A stretch of 64,000 bases of DNA, taken from assembly GCA_900074885.1 (NCBI GenBank), contig FJUW01000052.1, positions 186,001 through 250,000 of the forward strand. The letters run 5' to 3'. This DNA comes from Rhynchosporium graminicola (taxonomy: Eukaryota > Ascomycota > Leotiomycetes > Helotiales > Ploettnerulaceae). Below the pieces are notes generated by a model, which was not told the origin of the DNA, searched no databases, and saw only the letters and a program-made list of their open reading frames with translations. The translations under genes and the position numbers were made by a program. The stretch's first letter is position 1. Each line of letters starts with the position of its first letter. Of this stretch, positions 35,400-46,713 are shown one piece after another.

Positions 35400-36157
35400 T
35401 GGAGATTGTTTTAGTCTGATTTGGAGGCTCCACTATCGCCCGAAGGGTCCTAGCCACGGTCAGCACCAAACAAGAACAAGATTTACGAGTGCCAGGCCAG
35501 GCGAAGGTCCCGTCCCTCCTCTAAATCCCCAATTCCACATCCACATCCACATCCACATCCGACTCCCAGACCACAACAACACAACTCAACTCCTCCCAAT
35601 CCTCACCACCACTCTTCCTCGCCCTCTTCCTGCTCGCCACAACTCTCCCGCTCCGACTCATCGTCTGCCTGCCTCACCCACTTCAGTCTGCATTTGGCCC
35701 TTGGGAAACAGTGCATATCTCCGTTCCGTGAAGGGAATTGCTCTGGTCTTCTGGACTGTCCGCTCCTTACCGAAAAACACACTCCTTTCACCTGCATCGA
35801 ATCGAATCCTCCCAAGACCACCAAACATCCGCGACCAGTACGAGTCGATCAACACTTCCTAAGATATTACAGAAAGGGAACTTGCACCGTACGTCAGCAG
35901 CGACAACTTCACAATCATCATTCCTCTCTCTTTTACACGAGTAGGGACCTGCGCATTTGGCAGTGTTGACAGTGGGAGTTTAGGTTCGGCCTGGTTGTTG
36001 CTACCGTCCGAATCCATCTTTCCGCCTCGATTGTCACCACCACCACCACCACAGCACTTATAATCTACAACATATTGAGCGTATTCTTAATCATTGGCTC
36101 GAGTCTTTATGCCCTTAATCTAACCATCGACACTGGCCGCCGTGCGGCAAAGACACC
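35400..36157 (+). promoter_or_regulatory. Probable long promoter/5' leader of the 903-aa gene
   Basis: This stretch is strongly C/A/T-biased on the plus strand (CCAC, CTCC and ACCACC runs), as in promoters and leaders of highly regulated fungal genes. It contains several short upstream ATG frames and ends in AAAGACACCATGGCC, a good fungal start context. The transcription start cannot be placed. Confidence 0.45.
35535..35560. repeat. (CCACAT)n hexanucleotide repeat
   Basis: Four tandem CCACAT units and a partial one, in a CA/CT-rich region that probably belongs to the promoter or leader of the gene at 36158. Confidence 0.9.
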
Positions 36158-38869
36158 ATGGCCGCTGCGGCTTCGCCTGAGAGAATGTCTTTTAATGGAT
36201 TGGACCTGGACAATGGTCACTTCCGCACCACCCCAATTGATAATGTTTCACCACCTCCACAATCCCCTCGACTAGACAGTCCCGGACCTCTACCGCTACC
36301 CAGCTTTGTCTTTCCAGCGAGAGCACCGTCTCCAACATCAACCTCCACTAGATCAGCTCCATCCTCCTTCTCCCGAGCCTCTGGTCGAAGACCTCTTAGT
36401 GCGATCGAAATTCGAAGTCATTCGAATGAGCGTACTGGCAATAGTGAGAGACTTCCAGAATTCTCGTTCGGGGGCTCTCCATCGTTGGGTTCTCCGTCAA
36501 CGGTATCTCCAAAGACGATTCCACCCAGACCGAGTAGTATGCATCAAAGAAATGTTTCGGAATTCATCGGTGGTGATGGAAAGATAGGCGCGGGAAATGG
36601 ATTGATGTCGACAAGTCCTACGAAGCCCGAAGGCGCTCTGCCACCCCCACCCTCCAACTTTGGACCTCCAGGTGGACGACGAGGACATGCTCATAGAAGA
36701 TCGGCAGCAATAAGTGTCAGCGACTTGACGTTCATCTTGAAACCCAATCCAAATATCAATCGTGGCGGAAGTGCCCCAACATCGCCCTCAGCTATGCATG
36801 AACAGCATCCTGTTGTGCCCTCCATGGACGCGATATTACAACCAGCCAAGTCAATGTCTGATCTAGCAGACCCGGAACCGAGTCCCAGGGCTTTCAATAA
36901 GAATACTCGAGTTGGATTCTCTGACGAAATTTCGATCATTCCAAGGCCTTTATCAGTAGTCTCTAGTGACTCCGCAAGTACTGTACGCCCTGGACATTCT
37001 GTATCAAATTCCATGTCATCATTTGTGTCAGCTGGTACTTCTTCTCCATCCTCCAAGGAGACCCGAAATATTACTTCGGCCCATACAATGATGAATGCTA
37101 GACCTCGTACTGCAGAGCCGTTCTTGGACAGAACTGAATCAGCGACTCCTGAAAACACCCCGAGTAGACGCGGTTCATTGCCATTGCTCAATGAAGTTGC
37201 CGCTGGGTCGACACCTTCGACTCCAAGATCAGCAAAGAAATGGTCATTCTTTGGCCATGAGAATCACTCTGGTGAATCTTCCCCAAAGTCTCGCCCCACA
37301 AGTGCTGCATCATCAGCGAAGGAGAGCAAAAAAGTTGAGAGTGTTCCACATTCACCTGATCTCGTAGCTGCAGACCTCCCGATTAGATCGACGGAACCAA
37401 GCTCGAGGAGATCTTCAATATCTCGGAAGCCGAGCAAGAACAAGAAGAAGGTCAAATCGTGGGCGGGGTCCATATTAGGACGAAAATCACGCCAACGTAA
37501 GCCAAAGTTGTCTCGACGATCTCCTACCCCACCACTCAGAGCTTACACCCCGGTCGACCATACAGCTGGTTTGAACATCATTCAGGCTGAGCAGTCAGGT
37601 CCTACAACACCCGATGTTCAGACCGATTTCACAAATTGGAAGCCTCGAAAGCTACCTCCACAAGAAGAATCCATGAGTCCCATAATTGACTTAGATGCTG
37701 CACTAGGACCATTCAACACTCCATCTAGCTTCGGAGATGACTGGGATATGTCGCAACAAAACAGCAAGAGGAAGCGGGCTATGCATAGTGCTGCCGGGCT
37801 GGGTGGCTTTACCGGACCAGGAATGCATTACCACAGACGAGCTGAGAGTGCACCCGAATTTGAGAATCCCCGATTTGGTCTTCATCGCCTGGGCAGTAGC
37901 TCTACGATGGGCATGGAGGATGTTTTCGAAGAGGACGAAGACGAGGAATGGGAAGATTCTAAAGCTTCGGACAAGGAGACCAGCAGCAAGGCAGGTGATG
38001 TCGATGACGAGGATGAAAATGGTCTTGGAATCGACATTAAGGTCGTCGACTCCGACGGCATGGATTCTGACAATCCTATGGATTTCGACGATGCCGCCTT
38101 CCAACGAGGAATCAAAAGAAAGGGATCTGGACTGAGTGCACTGAGTGATGGCGACCGACGACAGATAAGTTCAGCAAAGTCAGCGCATTCAACAACATCC
38201 TTAATTGACGAGCCAATTGAGGAGGAGTCTAGCCCAGTAGAAATCGCCGACGATTCTTCCCTCCTTAGGCCCGACTCGAGAGCTCAGTCTTCGGACTCAA
38301 CTGTGACTCCTCCGTTCCGTCCAAATCCGGCAAAAGAGCTTGCTCCTGTCGAAATCCAGCCTTTCTCTCTTCAGTCTCCTTTCCTCAGTCCTAATAGCCC
38401 TCGTTCTGCTTCCCAATCATCGTTCCCAGTATCACCACGCTCACCATTCTCCTACGACACGCAACGTATCTCGACTGCCCCATCTTCTATTACAGATGAG
38501 AACGCATTCTACTCACTTTTGATGGGAGAGCCTGGACCGGAATTGAGAATGTCTGTCGATGACGTGCCCTCATTGACCAGCAGCAACTCTACGATGACGC
38601 GAGATAATGTTGGCAACCAACCGCAATTCCGGGACGGGCAGAGATCAGCTTCTCTTTCTTCCACCGCCATTACTCGCAAACGTGGAAGCATGGCTAGTCT
38701 CTCACGACTCATTAGCAGTTCTCACGGCGAGAAGAGCAAGCTGTCCATAGAATCTAGTGCTCCCAGCGTCAACGATATCGATAGGAAAGAGAAGACCAGC
38801 AAGGGAAAGCGAATCAGCCGACTCATGCAATTTTGGAAGCCAAAAGAGTCATCATCTTCCACATCATGA
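36158..38869 (+). CDS. Large disordered Ser/Pro-rich protein ('cell wall proline rich protein' type)
   Basis: An intact intronless frame of 903 residues, mostly low-complexity Ser/Pro/Arg, with no signal peptide or membrane segment, so the traditional 'cell wall' label is doubtful. Conserved-looking islands include RRGHAHRRSAAISVSDLTFIL (175-195). There is a lysine/arginine patch SRKPSKNKKKVKSWAGSILG, the segment TDFTNWKPRKLPP, an acidic run (EDVFEEDEDEEWED), SRSPFSY-like Ser/Pro stretches, and a basic C-terminus ending KGKRISRLMQFWKPK. HQRNVS (129-134) and HRRAES (559-564) fit the HxRxxS consensus of NDR/LATS kinases, which control fungal polarity. A regulatory scaffold under kinase control is inference; the biochemical role is unknown. 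Confidence 0.72.
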   Translation: MAAAASPERMSFNGLDLDNGHFRTTPIDNVSPPPQSPRLDSPGPLPLPSFVFPARAPSPTSTSTRSAPSSFSRASGRRPLSAIEIRSHSNERTGNSERLPEFSFGGSPSLGSPSTVSPKTIPPRPSSMHQRNVSEFIGGDGKIGAGNGLMSTSPTKPEGALPPPPSNFGPPGGRRGHAHRRSAAISVSDLTFILKPNPNINRGGSAPTSPSAMHEQHPVVPSMDAILQPAKSMSDLADPEPSPRAFNKNTRVGFSDEISIIPRPLSVVSSDSASTVRPGHSVSNSMSSFVSAGTSSPSSKETRNITSAHTMMNARPRTAEPFLDRTESATPENTPSRRGSLPLLNEVAAGSTPSTPRSAKKWSFFGHENHSGESSPKSRPTSAASSAKESKKVESVPHSPDLVAADLPIRSTEPSSRRSSISRKPSKNKKKVKSWAGSILGRKSRQRKPKLSRRSPTPPLRAYTPVDHTAGLNIIQAEQSGPTTPDVQTDFTNWKPRKLPPQEESMSPIIDLDAALGPFNTPSSFGDDWDMSQQNSKRKRAMHSAAGLGGFTGPGMHYHRRAESAPEFENPRFGLHRLGSSSTMGMEDVFEEDEDEEWEDSKASDKETSSKAGDVDDEDENGLGIDIKVVDSDGMDSDNPMDFDDAAFQRGIKRKGSGLSALSDGDRRQISSAKSAHSTTSLIDEPIEEESSPVEIADDSSLLRPDSRAQSSDSTVTPPFRPNPAKELAPVEIQPFSLQSPFLSPNSPRSASQSSFPVSPRSPFSYDTQRISTAPSSITDENAFYSLLMGEPGPELRMSVDDVPSLTSSNSTMTRDNVGNQPQFRDGQRSASLSSTAITRKRGSMASLSRLISSSHGEKSKLSIESSAPSVNDIDRKEKTSKGKRISRLMQFWKPKESSSSTS

Positions 38870-40321
38870 TCCGGCAACAAAACATCTCAACTCGCGTCCA
38901 TCAATACCAATTGACCGAATTTTCAACGACGAGCTTGAATGCTTCACGCCATATTTATGTATGGATGAATTACAAACGGATTTTCATGTGCATATTTTCT
39001 TTTGCAGCGGAACACTAGACCCACATACCTTCAAGTCGGGCCCCGAGTTTTTCTTTTTGTGTACTTTGAGCGGGCGAAATCTCTAGCATCAACACGGAAA
39101 ATTTGCGACGAAACAGATCATCTCTTGAGCTCTCTCTGGCATATGATCTGCAAATGACTCCGCGTGGGTGGTTGGTTTTGAGGGTTTCTTCTACATTTGG
39201 AAATATGAAGCGAAGCTTATTTCTACACACAAGATGGGCGGCGGATCTCGAGAGACATAATTGCACTGCAACTGCTTTTTTAATGATAGGATGGATGGCT
39301 TTTTCTATTTTCTTTCTTTTCTGCCGAGTGGCATGGGGATGGTGGATGCCTTTTTTTATACATTATTTGCTTTAAGATGGCTCGCATATACTGCTCTGAC
39401 CCTTACAAGGGCATCGACTTAGAGGAAGGGGACGAACAGCAAAGACTATTTCGAATTTGGGGTTTAATGTGGATGATAGCATGGAGGAATGGCGCATGGG
39501 AAGGGATGGATTTGTGGGATGGATGTGAGGGGAAGGATGACACTCTGACTTCTTGGCTCGTTGGTTCGGTATAGGTACCTTCTCTATCAACGTCTGATCT
39601 CCCCTCGTCAGACTGTCTCGGGGGTTGGAAGGGAAGAGCTGGCGAGGCGGGATTAGAGATGAAGGATGTCGAGGTAGTACGTGGATCGGATCAAAGCAGA
39701 AAAGGAGCGGAGGACAGATGAGAAGAGAGACGACATGACCCATCGAGAAAAACGCTCGCACTTTGGTGCTGATGCGAATCATAATGAATATAGATTAGAA
39801 CATGATCTGCTCCTTTTTGTCACACGTGAATCATATCTTAAGGTATTTGCTTTTCCCTCACTCCGGGATGCCAAGCGGTGCTTCACGTCCTTTCTTTTTC
39901 CACGATAGAGCTCTGGTCCCAGTCGCGTTTCCTTCGAAACTGTGTCCGGAAGGTGTTCACTTCATGCTGCCTAATTCTACATACTATCATCCTTCGAGAG
40001 GACGAATGATGCTGGGGTGGCTCCTGGCTGGCTCTGAAGATAGATATGGAATATCGTTTCTCCGATCCCGACTTTACTTCAGCCTCGGCCTGTCGAGCAC
40101 CCATTCCTTCTAAGCTTCAATCAACATCGACTTTCTCAACATCAACACACCGACCATCACTCACTTGTCGCAACTCACTCAGATCTCCCCGTCCCGCTTC
40201 TCAATCAGCCACCTCGCACACGCGATCGAAATCAAGCGGAGACCGACCTAGCTTTCGCATCCAAACCTACCTCATCCAGCGTTCACTAAGTTCAACTCCC
40301 AACAACCACATTACGCCCATA
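38870..40321. other. 3' flank of the disordered-protein gene and 5' flank of pex4
   Basis: No supported separate gene; open frames here are short and on both strands. From 40046 an open frame runs without a stop into the Pex4 frame (see findings). Confidence 0.5.
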
Positions 40322-40897
40322 ATGTCAAGCACAAGCAAAACCTCCACCTCCTCCTCCTCCCGCACACCTACCAAGCGCGTCCTCACCGAACTCTCCGCCT
40401 TCGCCTCTGCCCCTCCTTCACCCTTTATCCTCTCCCTCCAGCCCTCACCCTCCTCCCTCCTCACCCTACACGCCATCCTGTCCGGTTCCTCGCTTCCGGT
40501 TTCTACAGGCTACCAACACGGTCGCTGGTTGTTGAAGATATCAATCCCTTCCAACTACCCCAATGCGCCTCCGACAATAACGTTCCTCACAAAGATCTGT
40601 CACGCGAATGTGGATTTCCAGACTGGAGAGGTGTGCCTGGATGTCTTGAAGGAGAATTGGACGCCGGTGCTTGGAATGGTGGGCGCGTTGGAAAGTGTCG
40701 GGAGATTATTGGGCGAGCCGGGACCGGAGAGTCCATTGGGGGTCGAGGTTGGTGCGCTGTTGAGGGCGGGGGATCATATTGGGGCGAGGGGACTGGTGGG
40801 GTTTTGGTGTGGTGAGGAGAGGTGGGAAGGAGGGTTGGAGGGGTTTGGTGAGGAAGGAAATGGGGCAGAGAGGGAGAGGGTGAGAGCGAGGCGGTAG
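40322..40897 (+). CDS. pex4: Peroxisomal ubiquitin-conjugating enzyme E2 (peroxin-4)
   Basis: 191 residues with the E2 fold. KRVLTEL is helix 1, and GRWLLKISIPSNYPNAPPTI followed by FLTKICHANV gives the core strands. TGEVCLDVLKENWTPVL holds the catalytic cysteine C105. LESVGRLLGEPGPESPLGVEV then ALLRAG match the C-terminal helices of Pex4 rather than of general E2s. Pex4 is held on the peroxisome by Pex22 and mono-ubiquitinates the import receptor Pex5 so that it can be extracted by Pex1/Pex6. The start at 40322 was chosen because it puts helix 1 at the usual distance from the N-terminus. The canonical HPN tripeptide is HAN here (94-96), with the catalytic-site Asn kept. The tail after 165 is Gly/Glu/Arg-rich. 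There are no introns. Confidence 0.87.
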   Translation: MSSTSKTSTSSSSRTPTKRVLTELSAFASAPPSPFILSLQPSPSSLLTLHAILSGSSLPVSTGYQHGRWLLKISIPSNYPNAPPTITFLTKICHANVDFQTGEVCLDVLKENWTPVLGMVGALESVGRLLGEPGPESPLGVEVGALLRAGDHIGARGLVGFWCGEERWEGGLEGFGEEGNGAERERVRARR

Positions 40898-41627
40898 AGG
40901 AGAGGTGGTGAGGGAGTTTACGAAGAGAGATAACAGGACAACATAATGGACGGAATTATGGAATGAAGACATGATATCATAGCTAGGAGATTCTTAGATG
41001 GGAAAAAATAAGCTTAGAGCTGAAATGGAGGAGGCAATCGCATGGCAGCTTTCTTCAAGTAGAGGCGTCTTTGGGTTACGTTCCTGTCTCCTAATTATTT
41101 GCGTGGGACAACTAGCGAGCGAGCAAGCGCGGGTAAGAATACCATTGTATTCTAAGCATTATGATGTATGGCATTAGGACAGCATGATAGCATTACACAG
41201 ATTGTACAAACAGCAATAGATATCATGTATATGTAGCGAATTTTGGCGAGGAAGAAACCTACTTGCGAGTCTACAGTATAGGTCAGATCCGCAATGGACG
41301 AATGTTGAAATATTGAAATGTTGAAATTGAAGCTTGTCCTTATAATGTACATTTACAAGTCTAATCTGTTCTGGAAGGCAAGTCCGGCCTTTTCTAGCCC
41401 CCAAGTGAGGCCTTCCAAATGCTATGCCACAATAACGCCATGTACACAAACAATATCACTGATCCTCGCTCTCTCTGGCTTTTCATACCATAGATGGTCA
41501 TACAGGCCATCAAATGCTGGTGGCGGCCATGCATCTTCTATCCCAACGCCTGCTTGCTGCATTTCGTTTACTCGTTGAACAACCTCCATTCCTGTTGCGA
41601 AGACAACTTCGAATTGTACCAGGTATA
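40898..41627. other. Intergenic region between convergent 3' ends
   Basis: Holds the 3' flanks of pex4 and the mannosyltransferase gene. I see no gene, RNA or repeat in it. Confidence 0.5.
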
Positions 41628-42801
41628 TTACTCGTTGTAGTGGTAGACCTGTAAAGGTTCGTTAGAAATTGGGTCTCAAGGAGCATCTGATGCGAGAACG
41701 TACCTTATAGTTCGGTAAGCCAGTGGAAGCCCATCCCAATCTCTTGGCCATTTTTGCGAACCCTTCCGTCTCAATGAGATGATAAAATGGGAAAGGAGGA
41801 AACATAGCCCCATCCCGATGAACCTCGGCCTTAACCAAAAGTGCCGTACCTCCAACACCATCCAAAGGAATCTCCTGCTTGGGATCTGCTCCATCCTTAG
41901 CCATGTATGCCATTAATGTCCTGTATGTCGCCATTGACGCATAACCCTCTAGCAAGATATCGTCTGGACCCAACGTCTCAGCCAACTTTCGTGCAATATC
42001 GCTGTCCTGCCAGCTGTTGAAGTCATAAGGTCGCTCAGCAGGTTTCTTGGTCTTGGGATCGATGAATCTCTGGAAGCAGTTGGGCACGATAATCGGCTTG
42101 TCATGTGCGGCTAGGTCCTGGATCAAAGATGGAGGTGTCTCAATAATATCGGCGTCGAGCCATAGAACCCATGAAGTGGAAGGACCGAGAGTGGTGAATA
42201 GAAGGGAATTCCTGGCTCTGGACATGGCTGCTCGTCTGGATTTCTGATTCTCCATCTTGTGTCTCTCGGCTTCAGATTGTGATTGAAGTGGAGGTTCGAA
42301 ATCTTGTCTCTCGATGATGATGCTTGCGAATCGCTGGGTGATTGGACTTGACTTTTGGGTTATAGCAATCTGTTCTTGTAAGGCTGCTGTTGCTGCATTT
42401 CCTTCTCGGTTCTTAGGGATGATGAAGGCCAGAGTAATCAATTCATGGGGGTAATCTAGTCGCAGCAGATTATCCCAATACTCCCGATAGAACTTGGCCA
42501 GAGGTGTGAGGATCAGGATCGTCTCCTTGTTCGCAATAGGGTCTGAAGAACTGGTGAGGTTGTTCATGTGATAATGGACCACTGGAGGTGGTATCCGCTT
42601 GCCATTGGCCTTTTCATTTTGCTTTCGAAAAGGTAAAGTTGGGGGAGATAGAGGATTCGATGCCGCGCTAGCTTTTCGAACCTGTGCTGAAGCAGAGTCT
42701 GAACTCGAAGGTGAAGGTGAGAGTAGGAAGTAGAAGATGAATATTAACAAAACCACACCAATGACTACTGTGACCGGACTCCTCCTTAAAGGCCGCGCCA
42801 T
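41628..42801 (-). CDS. anp1: Golgi alpha-mannosyltransferase of the Anp1/Mnn9/Van1 family (mannan polymerase subunit)
   Basis: Two exons (42801-41704 and 41648-41628) joined by a 55 bp intron (GTACGT to TACAG) give 372 residues. The last exon encodes only VYHYNE and the stop, completing GLPNYK-VYHYNE. It is a type II membrane protein: a short basic N-terminus, a membrane anchor at 10-27, and a Ser-rich stem. The GT62 catalytic domain has ETILILTPLAKFYREYWDNL, the DxD-type WVLWLDADIIETPPS (D216-A-D218, binding the Mn2+/GDP-mannose), and PFYHLIETEGFAKMAKRLG. The family extends the N-glycan mannan backbone in the cis-Golgi as part of the M-Pol complexes. Family membership is sure. The choice of Anp1 over Mnn9 rests on overall resemblance and is less sure. 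Confidence 0.88.
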
Positions 42802-45800
42802 GACTGCGCTGTGCTGTGATGTCCTCGATTGATGGGTTCCTCTCTTGTAAATCGCATGTGCTGGCTCCTTCTCTATTAACAGATTCGTGTCCCTTGACTG
42901 GCGCAGGATCTGGTCAAAGGAAGGTGTTGGTCAAGCAGTCTCCCCCAGTGTGGGGTTACTCGTGGACTGCGCCGTTGGGAAGATCGATTTGTGGTATCTG
43001 TCGTGATGCCATAAAAGAGGAGTGGAATCAGACACATAAATGCCACGGCAGCCTCACATTGCTGAGTGAGCTACGCTCGAAAGGGAAAGGTGGGTGGTGC
43101 TGACTACTTATGTAACCGAAGGGGTTTGACGTCCTGGCCAGGTCGAGACTCTCTATTTGATTTGTCGGCTTTCACCCATTTCATATTTACGCCTCTGTAG
43201 GTCTATTGCGAATGAACATTAGATCAACTCCAGCCTACATACGATTATCTGTGACAACTTGATTCATCCTGAGATCTCCTTTCTGCAGCTCATTGCAAGC
43301 CCCTGGCGGAATTGAGATATCATAAGATTGTCAATCTGCTCAATTTCAGTATCCCCGGCGTCCTGGAATACGAAATTATTCAATGGTATCTACTTTAACC
43401 CCTTGCATGACTGAAAAAGGCTTTTAAGCGCCAACTTATATCTTTGCTTCACGATTATGCAAATGTATAGGTAGAGCTCTGGATTCAACGCTAGTGCCTT
43501 CAGGTAGCACTAAATAGCCCTCACCGCAAAAGTCAGGCATCACCACCATTTTTGACGTTAATAAATCCAGTGTGCTTCAAGCTATGTGTTACCACCGCAG
43601 CAGATTGTCTATCTAGTGCATTTTCTAGCCTGGTATTTCAATTTATATGCAGCACATGTCCCGGCCCTGTTTACGCATATCATTTCAGGAACCGAGAAAT
43701 CCCAACAACAAAACGACACATCAGTACGGAGGGAAGGCCTACCAGCATTCGCGGTAAAGTGCATTGTCAGGTGATCGCATGTTGCTGCGGAAATCATGAT
43801 TCGTTTACATGTAGTCTCTTTGCGTTTTATGCCATCCCGGTACTAAGTGAATATGTCTTCAAGTTACTCGAAAATCTACTGCAGCCGTGCGCAGCATTGA
43901 CAGCAGACCATACTTGATCCAACGTTACTTCGTGCTTACTTAGCTCGGTGGCTTGAGTGGGGACTAAGCTATCTTGTGTCGTACTCATTGATGATTGTGA
44001 CTATCATTTCGTCCATTTCCGAAGGCCCGATTTGGCAGTTCCGAGGAGGGACAAGTGAGATTATAGTACGACTGAGCATATTTCCGTGACACCTTTACAT
44101 CGGTACATGTTTCTGATAATTGTCAAGAGCGGTCTGTAACCAGATGTGACAGGCGAGTCGGAGTAATGGTTCACAAATCTTATGTGTGTTGTCATGCGAA
44201 GCAAATTACATTATTTTTGAGTGCCGCAGACTGTGTAGATCCAGGCGAGCTCAAGCATTCGTAATTGAGATCTATTGCAGTAGCAGCCGTCCATATCTGT
44301 TGGTAGGGTTCTTGGGGACATGAGAGTTACTGACTTCGATATGCCATATCGTTCATACTCCCACAGATCAGCAAACATTATGACTACATTATGACTTTCG
44401 CGAAACTTGTTCTTGAGACCTAGCTGTAATTATCGCAATCGCAGATTATTCACCTCAGATTCTTTCCTTGCGTCAAAGTTCAGATTGGAAATTTTCGGAC
44501 TTAAAAGTAAAGCAAGCTAATAGTAATAATAAACAGGTCCAAAATTCTACTTGCTTTTGGTATAGATATGCTTCGAAAAGCAGTAGAATAGAATAGGTTG
44601 AAACATGCTGTTATCTGCCTATATGCAAACCACTGAGCATCACTTAAGTAGTAGAAATTGCTCTCCTAAAAAACATTAGGGGAACTTCTCCCCCCAATAA
44701 TTGGATGGATGGATCAATTCTAGCGACTTATCAATAGTTCAGACAGCCGAAGGATATCTATTGAATCATTTGCACCAGCATGTCAATAACAATCAGCCCG
44801 ATATGTTTTCTTACGACAGTCTTACTAAAGCACTTTAACAACAATTCTCGGTTTCTAGAACAACGTATCCCTCGGGAATTTCATCCCACAATATCTGCAT
44901 ACCTCGACCATGAATTCAGAAGATCGATCTGTACGATGTCACTCTTCAACAAAGTCTGCATTTCCCGAGCCACTCGGAAGTTTCTGCTACTATATTGTTA
45001 CTGAGACATTCCGATCGAATCCCGGAAGAGTGCATCATCGCTGGCGACCTGCATCTTGCGACATACAACAAAACAGCCTTAGGATAAACCTGTCACGTTT
45101 GCATGTTTTACTCGGGTAACAGTGTTTTGTGATTGTGAAGTGTAAATTGTGTTGGTGGCCTTCCTCGCTTCAGCTTTGTTGTTGTTGACTTCGCATAGTC
45201 CACCAGTCCCATTACCCACCTTTCCTATTAATGCTTCTGCTTCGCAATACATCATGTTCTATACAAGCCAAGTAGATCATAGAAATTTGTGTTCTATCCA
45301 GCCATTGTTGTTTTTTGTGGTGACCCTGAATGATCAGGGTTAGCAGAACTCAACGTAAATCACGTGATTACACTATACATGTTAAAATTGGTCTTACTGG
45401 AAGATTGCGTATTTCTTTGTTTAGTCTGCTTGCTTCTGTCTGACTCCGTCATAGAGCCCAAAATCATGCTTTAAGATGATCACACAGGTATCTCCGGGGA
45501 TATCCCTCCGGATAGCCGTTCATCCTTACCGCTTCAAACGGGACAATTTCAGGGGATCCGCCTGCATTTAACATTGAAACATAGCATGAGATGATACTAA
45601 GCAGATTCTATAGACGCATAAACATTCCACCAGTCATTCCACAGAGTTCAGATGAATAGCAAACAAAGCCCTGAACAGCGATCAGGATGCTATGAAACGG
45701 AAAAGGAGAAGCAGCCACAGATTGAATGATCGGATTAATCGGTGACACAAATCATAAACACAGCCAATTGCACAAAAGCTGTACGAGGGTGTTTGAAGTT

Positions 45801-46713
45801 ATTCTATTGGCTGTACTCACGTATAGTTGTTGTGGCTGAGACTTTGGAGTGGAGGTGGACCATTGTTACTGGCCCAGGGACTGTGGGGGTTGGGCTACGC
45901 TGTAAACAGATATACCGACCCGCTCAGCGATCGAAGAGACCCCCAAGGGCTGACGCAGCCTATCGGTAGACTCCAATCACTGCAATAATGCCTGTAATGT
46001 TTGCAATCATGTACCGAACTACTGCAGCGGCTACCCCAGGTTATAGCTACAGTTACAACGACAGTTACCGTTACAATTAGGGAGGTACTACATGTACTCT
46101 TCCTAGGTAATATTAATGGCACTGCTAATACTCAATAGCCGCGAGCACCGGACCGTATTGGCATAAGGAAAAAGGAACATACCTATAGGTACCTAGGCTG
46201 ATGTGGGAAGCGAGGCTGCGGCTGCAAATCCCTAGGTACGGAAGTACTTATACTGCAGCCGCTCTCTAATCGTGGCGTCCAGACTGTCCCCTCTCCCTTA
46301 TTTACCTACTTCTACTTCTACAACTCTACCTCGCCGATTCCTACGACCTGCTTCTCTCGCCCTCGACAACACTGCGAACTGTGATCTTCCAGACTTTCAT
46401 CGAGTAGACCAGATGGATTCTTGCTCTGTCAGCTACGTCCGCTCTTCGTTATAACGTCATCCAGTTTCCAATAGAGTTCGCGCTGGCTTCGCTGAATGCC
46501 GAGTTCCCACGCGTAGACGCCGGGGACAACCTGGATTTACCATACCACCAGATACCGATACTAGGGTCACATAGTTTTGAAGCCTTACGAAGAGGCCAAA
46601 TCAACCCGGGATCACCTTACATCCTACTGTTAGTCTGTTACCATCATCTTTCGGTCAAACAAAAGACGATCATCCCGCCCAACTAAAGAACCAAGCTGGA
46701 CACCACCACAATC
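42802..46713. other. 3.9 kb stretch without a recognisable gene
   Basis: Open frames are scattered, short and lack splice context or domains. No RIP signature, no tandem repeat and no tRNA-like box pair (a GGTTCGA-type B box in proper spacing) were seen. The two ends should hold the promoters of the mannosyltransferase (left) and of the 348-aa gene (right). Confidence 0.5.

Noticed and set aside
35041..35469. Tyr-Ile-His-Thr repeat protein on the minus strand
   Set aside because: It is only the translation of the GTAT microsatellite.
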